Below, in pieces: positions 6,404 to 7,788 of a stretch of 7,788 nucleotides of DNA. The notes under the pieces were generated by a model. The model was not told the origin of the DNA and did not search any database. It was given only the letters and a program-made list of their open reading frames with translations. Each line of letters starts with the position of its first letter. The stretch's first letter is position 1. A program made the translations under genes and the position numbers. Source of the DNA: Rhizobiaceae bacterium (GTDB lineage Bacteria; Pseudomonadota; Alphaproteobacteria; Rhizobiales; Rhizobiaceae); contig JACMIV010000301.1 in assembly GCA_014380965.1 (NCBI GenBank), forward strand, positions 1 through 7,788, read 5' to 3'.

Positions 6404-6557
6404 CAGGCCGGCTCCCGACAGTCCGGCCCCCGACCGCCGGCTCCTGAGCTACCTCCCGCAGTGGCGTCGCCGGGTCGGCTCCGATCGGCAAGCCGTTCCC
6501 TCGCCCCGGCGTCTCTTGCGATTGGGGGACGCGCTCGTTCCGGCAGATCCTATACCC
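6404..6557 (+). other. ybaB-recR spacer with 9-bp direct repeats
   Basis: A 154-bp spacer without a credible gene. It carries GCCGGCTCC twice (6407-6415 and 6436-6444, 29 bp apart) and a 6-bp inverted pair GGCCGG (6406-6411) / CCGGCC (6423-6428) with an 11-nt loop. No T-run follows, so this is not a classical terminator. No promoter with acceptable spacing was found for recR. Confidence 0.35.
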
Positions 6558-7163
6558 ATGGCAAAGCCCATCGCCGGTCCCGAGATCGAGCGCCTCATTC
6601 AGCTTCTGGCGAAGCTTCCCGGCCTCGGCCCCCGCTCGGCGCGCCGAGCCACGCTCCATCTCGTCAAGCGCAAGGAGCAGCTTCTCGGGCCGCTCGCCGC
6701 CGCCATGGCCGAGGCGCTGGAGCGCGTCCTCGTCTGCTCGGTCTGCGGCAACATCGACACGTCCGATCCCTGCACCCTCTGCCGCGACCATGCCCGCGAC
6801 CAGTCGCTCGTCGTCGTCGTCGAGGATGTCTCCGATCTCTGGGCGCTGGAACGAGCGAAGGCGCTGAACGCGGCCTACCACGTGCTCGGCGGTGTCCTGT
6901 CGCCGCTCGACGGCGTCGGGCCGGAGGATCTCACCATCCGCCAGCTCGTCAGCCGCGTCGGGTCGGGTACGGTGCGCGAGGTCATCCTCGCCGTGAACGC
7001 GACGGTGGAGGGGCAGACGACGGCCCACTACCTGACGGACCAGCTCGCGGGCTTCGAGGTGAAGATCACGCGCCTCGCCCACGGCGTCCCCGTGGGTGGC
7101 GAACTCGACTATCTCGACGAGGGCACCCTCTCGGCGGCGATGCGGGCGCGCACGCCGTTCTGA
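6558..7163 (+). CDS. recR: Recombination mediator protein RecR
   Basis: Works with RecO (and RecF) to load RecA onto gapped single-stranded DNA during recombinational repair; in known structures it forms a ring-shaped tetramer around DNA. The 201-residue length is standard. The sequence shows the helix-hairpin-helix [19 protein letters not shown] (17-35) and a four-cysteine zinc finger (Cys60, Cys63, Cys72, Cys75). The Toprim core follows with [14 protein letters not shown] (85-98) and [19 protein letters not shown] (107-125), and the C-terminal segment is [22 protein letters not shown] (175-191), here with AHGVPVG. The ATG at 6558 is chosen because [17 protein letters not shown] is the usual RecR opening. 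The frame also runs back to a TTG at 6516, but those residues do not match the family. The Shine-Dalgarno is poor. All key residues are intact. It is the third gene of the dnaX cluster, though the 154-bp gap leaves room for its own promoter. Confidence 0.97.
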   Translation: MAKPIAGPEIERLIQLLAKLPGLGPRSARRATLHLVKRKEQLLGPLAAAMAEALERVLVCSVCGNIDTSDPCTLCRDHARDQSLVVVVEDVSDLWALERAKALNAAYHVLGGVLSPLDGVGPEDLTIRQLVSRVGSGTVREVILAVNATVEGQTTAHYLTDQLAGFEVKITRLAHGVPVGGELDYLDEGTLSAAMRARTPF

Positions 7164-7268
7164 TCATCTTCGGACGCCTATTGCGGCGTGCCGCCGAAAC
7201 CGGATTCCGTCCGCGCCGCCTTTGATATAGGCACAAGAGCCGTCCCATACGCTCCGAGAGGACCCGCC
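7164..7268 (+). other. recR to LysE-gene spacer
   Basis: 105 bp. It holds a short inverted repeat GCGGC-GT-GCCGC just after recR without a following T-run, and an AT-rich TTTGATATAG (7221-7230) that could belong to a promoter but has no good -35 at the right distance. At its end GAGAGGA (7256-7262) is a strong ribosome site for the next gene. Confidence 0.35.
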
Positions 7269-7788
7269 ATGACGCTCGCCAGCCTCCTCGCCTACTGCGC
7301 CGCCCTCGCCATCGCGGCGGGCATTCCGGGCCCGGGCGTCGTCGCGCTCGTCGCGCGCGCCCTCGGCTCGGGCTTTCATCATGGTCTGGCCTTTCTCGCC
7401 GGCCTCGTCCTCGGCGATCTCGTCTATCTCACGGCTGCCTGCTTCGGCCTCGCGATGCTGGCGGAAGCGTTCGGCGAGGTCTTCGTCGTCATCCGCTATG
7501 GCGCGGCCGCCTATCTCGCCTACCTCGCCTGGAAGCTCTGGCGATCGGCGGGACAGACGGCGCACATCGAGGCGATGGCCGCAGAGCACATGGCGTCGAG
7601 CTTCTCGGCCGGCTTCATGATCACTCTGTCGAACCCGAAGACCATCTTCTTCTATCTCGCGCTCCTGCCGACGCTGCTCGATCTCTCCGCCGTGTCGACT
7701 GCCGATTTCGGTCTGCTCGTGGCGGCGACCGCGTTCGTCCTCTTCATCGTGCTGACGCCCTATGCCGCGCTCGCCTCCAGAGATCGGA
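7269..7788 (+). CDS. LysE/RhtB-family exporter (3' end cut by window edge)
   Basis: Inner-membrane exporter of the LysE superfamily, whose members expel amino acids or related small molecules. The first 173 residues are visible; full proteins are about 205-210. The N terminus is a hydrophobic helix carrying the family signature GIPGPGVVALVARALGSG (18-35), followed by HHGLAFLAGLVLGDLVYL (37-54), a helix region with YGAAAYLAYLAWKLW (77-91), then a short polar loop. FSAGFMITLSNPKTIFFYLALLP (109-131) contains the conserved NPK turn, and a further hydrophobic segment runs at about 142-163. The start ATG 7269 has GAGAGGA 6 nt upstream. It lies 105 bp after recR on the same strand and probably has its own promoter. 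The substrate cannot be inferred, and threonine- or homoserine-export names would be a guess. The frame is open to the window end. Confidence 0.87.
   Translation, partial: MTLASLLAYCAALAIAAGIPGPGVVALVARALGSGFHHGLAFLAGLVLGDLVYLTAACFGLAMLAEAFGEVFVVIRYGAAAYLAYLAWKLWRSAGQTAHIEAMAAEHMASSFSAGFMITLSNPKTIFFYLALLPTLLDLSAVSTADFGLLVAATAFVLFIVLTPYAALASRDR

Noticed and set aside
7178..7195. GCGGC-GT-GCCGC after recR as a rho-independent terminator
   Set aside because: The loop is too short for a stable hairpin as drawn, and no T-run follows.
1..7788. Mobile element, CRISPR array, toxin-antitoxin or defence system
   Set aside because: No transposase, integrase, repeat-spacer pattern, tRNA attachment site or small paired ORFs were seen. 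Every supported protein gene but the LysE exporter belongs to a conserved housekeeping family.

Overview
The window is a GC-rich, densely packed stretch of a bacterial chromosome. Gene content, order and protein signatures point to an alphaproteobacterium, most likely of the order Hyphomicrobiales (Rhizobiales). The supporting signs are a membrane-anchored CycM-type cytochrome c next to kdsB and pheA, a KdsB with the rhizobial-style NLQGDLPT metal loop, a DnaX without zinc-finger cysteines, and the block ffs-dnaX-ybaB-recR. I cannot name a genus from the sequence alone.

Layout. At the left edge, on the minus strand, is a nearly complete cycM gene (1-532) for a membrane-tethered mono-heme cytochrome c. 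A shared upstream region of about 200 bp separates it from the divergent pair kdsB-pheA (729-2386), whose coding regions overlap by ATGA. Converging on pheA from the right, with only 7 bp between stop codons, is the minus-strand pair HIT-nudC (3754 down to 2394), whose genes overlap by GTGA. A 386-bp gap without protein genes (3755-4140) carries the small SRP RNA gene ffs, with a plausible promoter, and the leader of dnaX. Then come dnaX (4141-6063), ybaB (6077-6403) and recR (6558-7163), all on the plus strand, followed by a LysE-family exporter gene (7269 onward) cut by the right edge.

How the genes work together. KdsB activates Kdo for the inner core of lipopolysaccharide, and PheA makes phenylpyruvate for phenylalanine. 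They are probably co-transcribed for historical rather than metabolic reasons. NudC and the HIT protein are both nucleotide-handling hydrolases, so their pairing fits housecleaning of nucleotide conjugates. DnaX (clamp loader), YbaB (nucleoid-associated protein) and RecR (recombinational repair) form the widely conserved replication/repair cluster, with the SRP RNA just upstream as in many bacteria. CycM carries electrons at the cytoplasmic membrane. The LysE protein is a small-molecule exporter of unknown substrate.

The window is mostly housekeeping. I found no sign of a mobile element, CRISPR array, toxin-antitoxin pair, defence island or new multi-gene system. The points worth a second look are small: the absent zinc module and missing Shine-Dalgarno sequence of dnaX, a short upstream ORF whose stop overlaps the dnaX start, the variant HIT triad, the variant regulatory motif in PheA, and the divergent cycM/kdsB promoter region.
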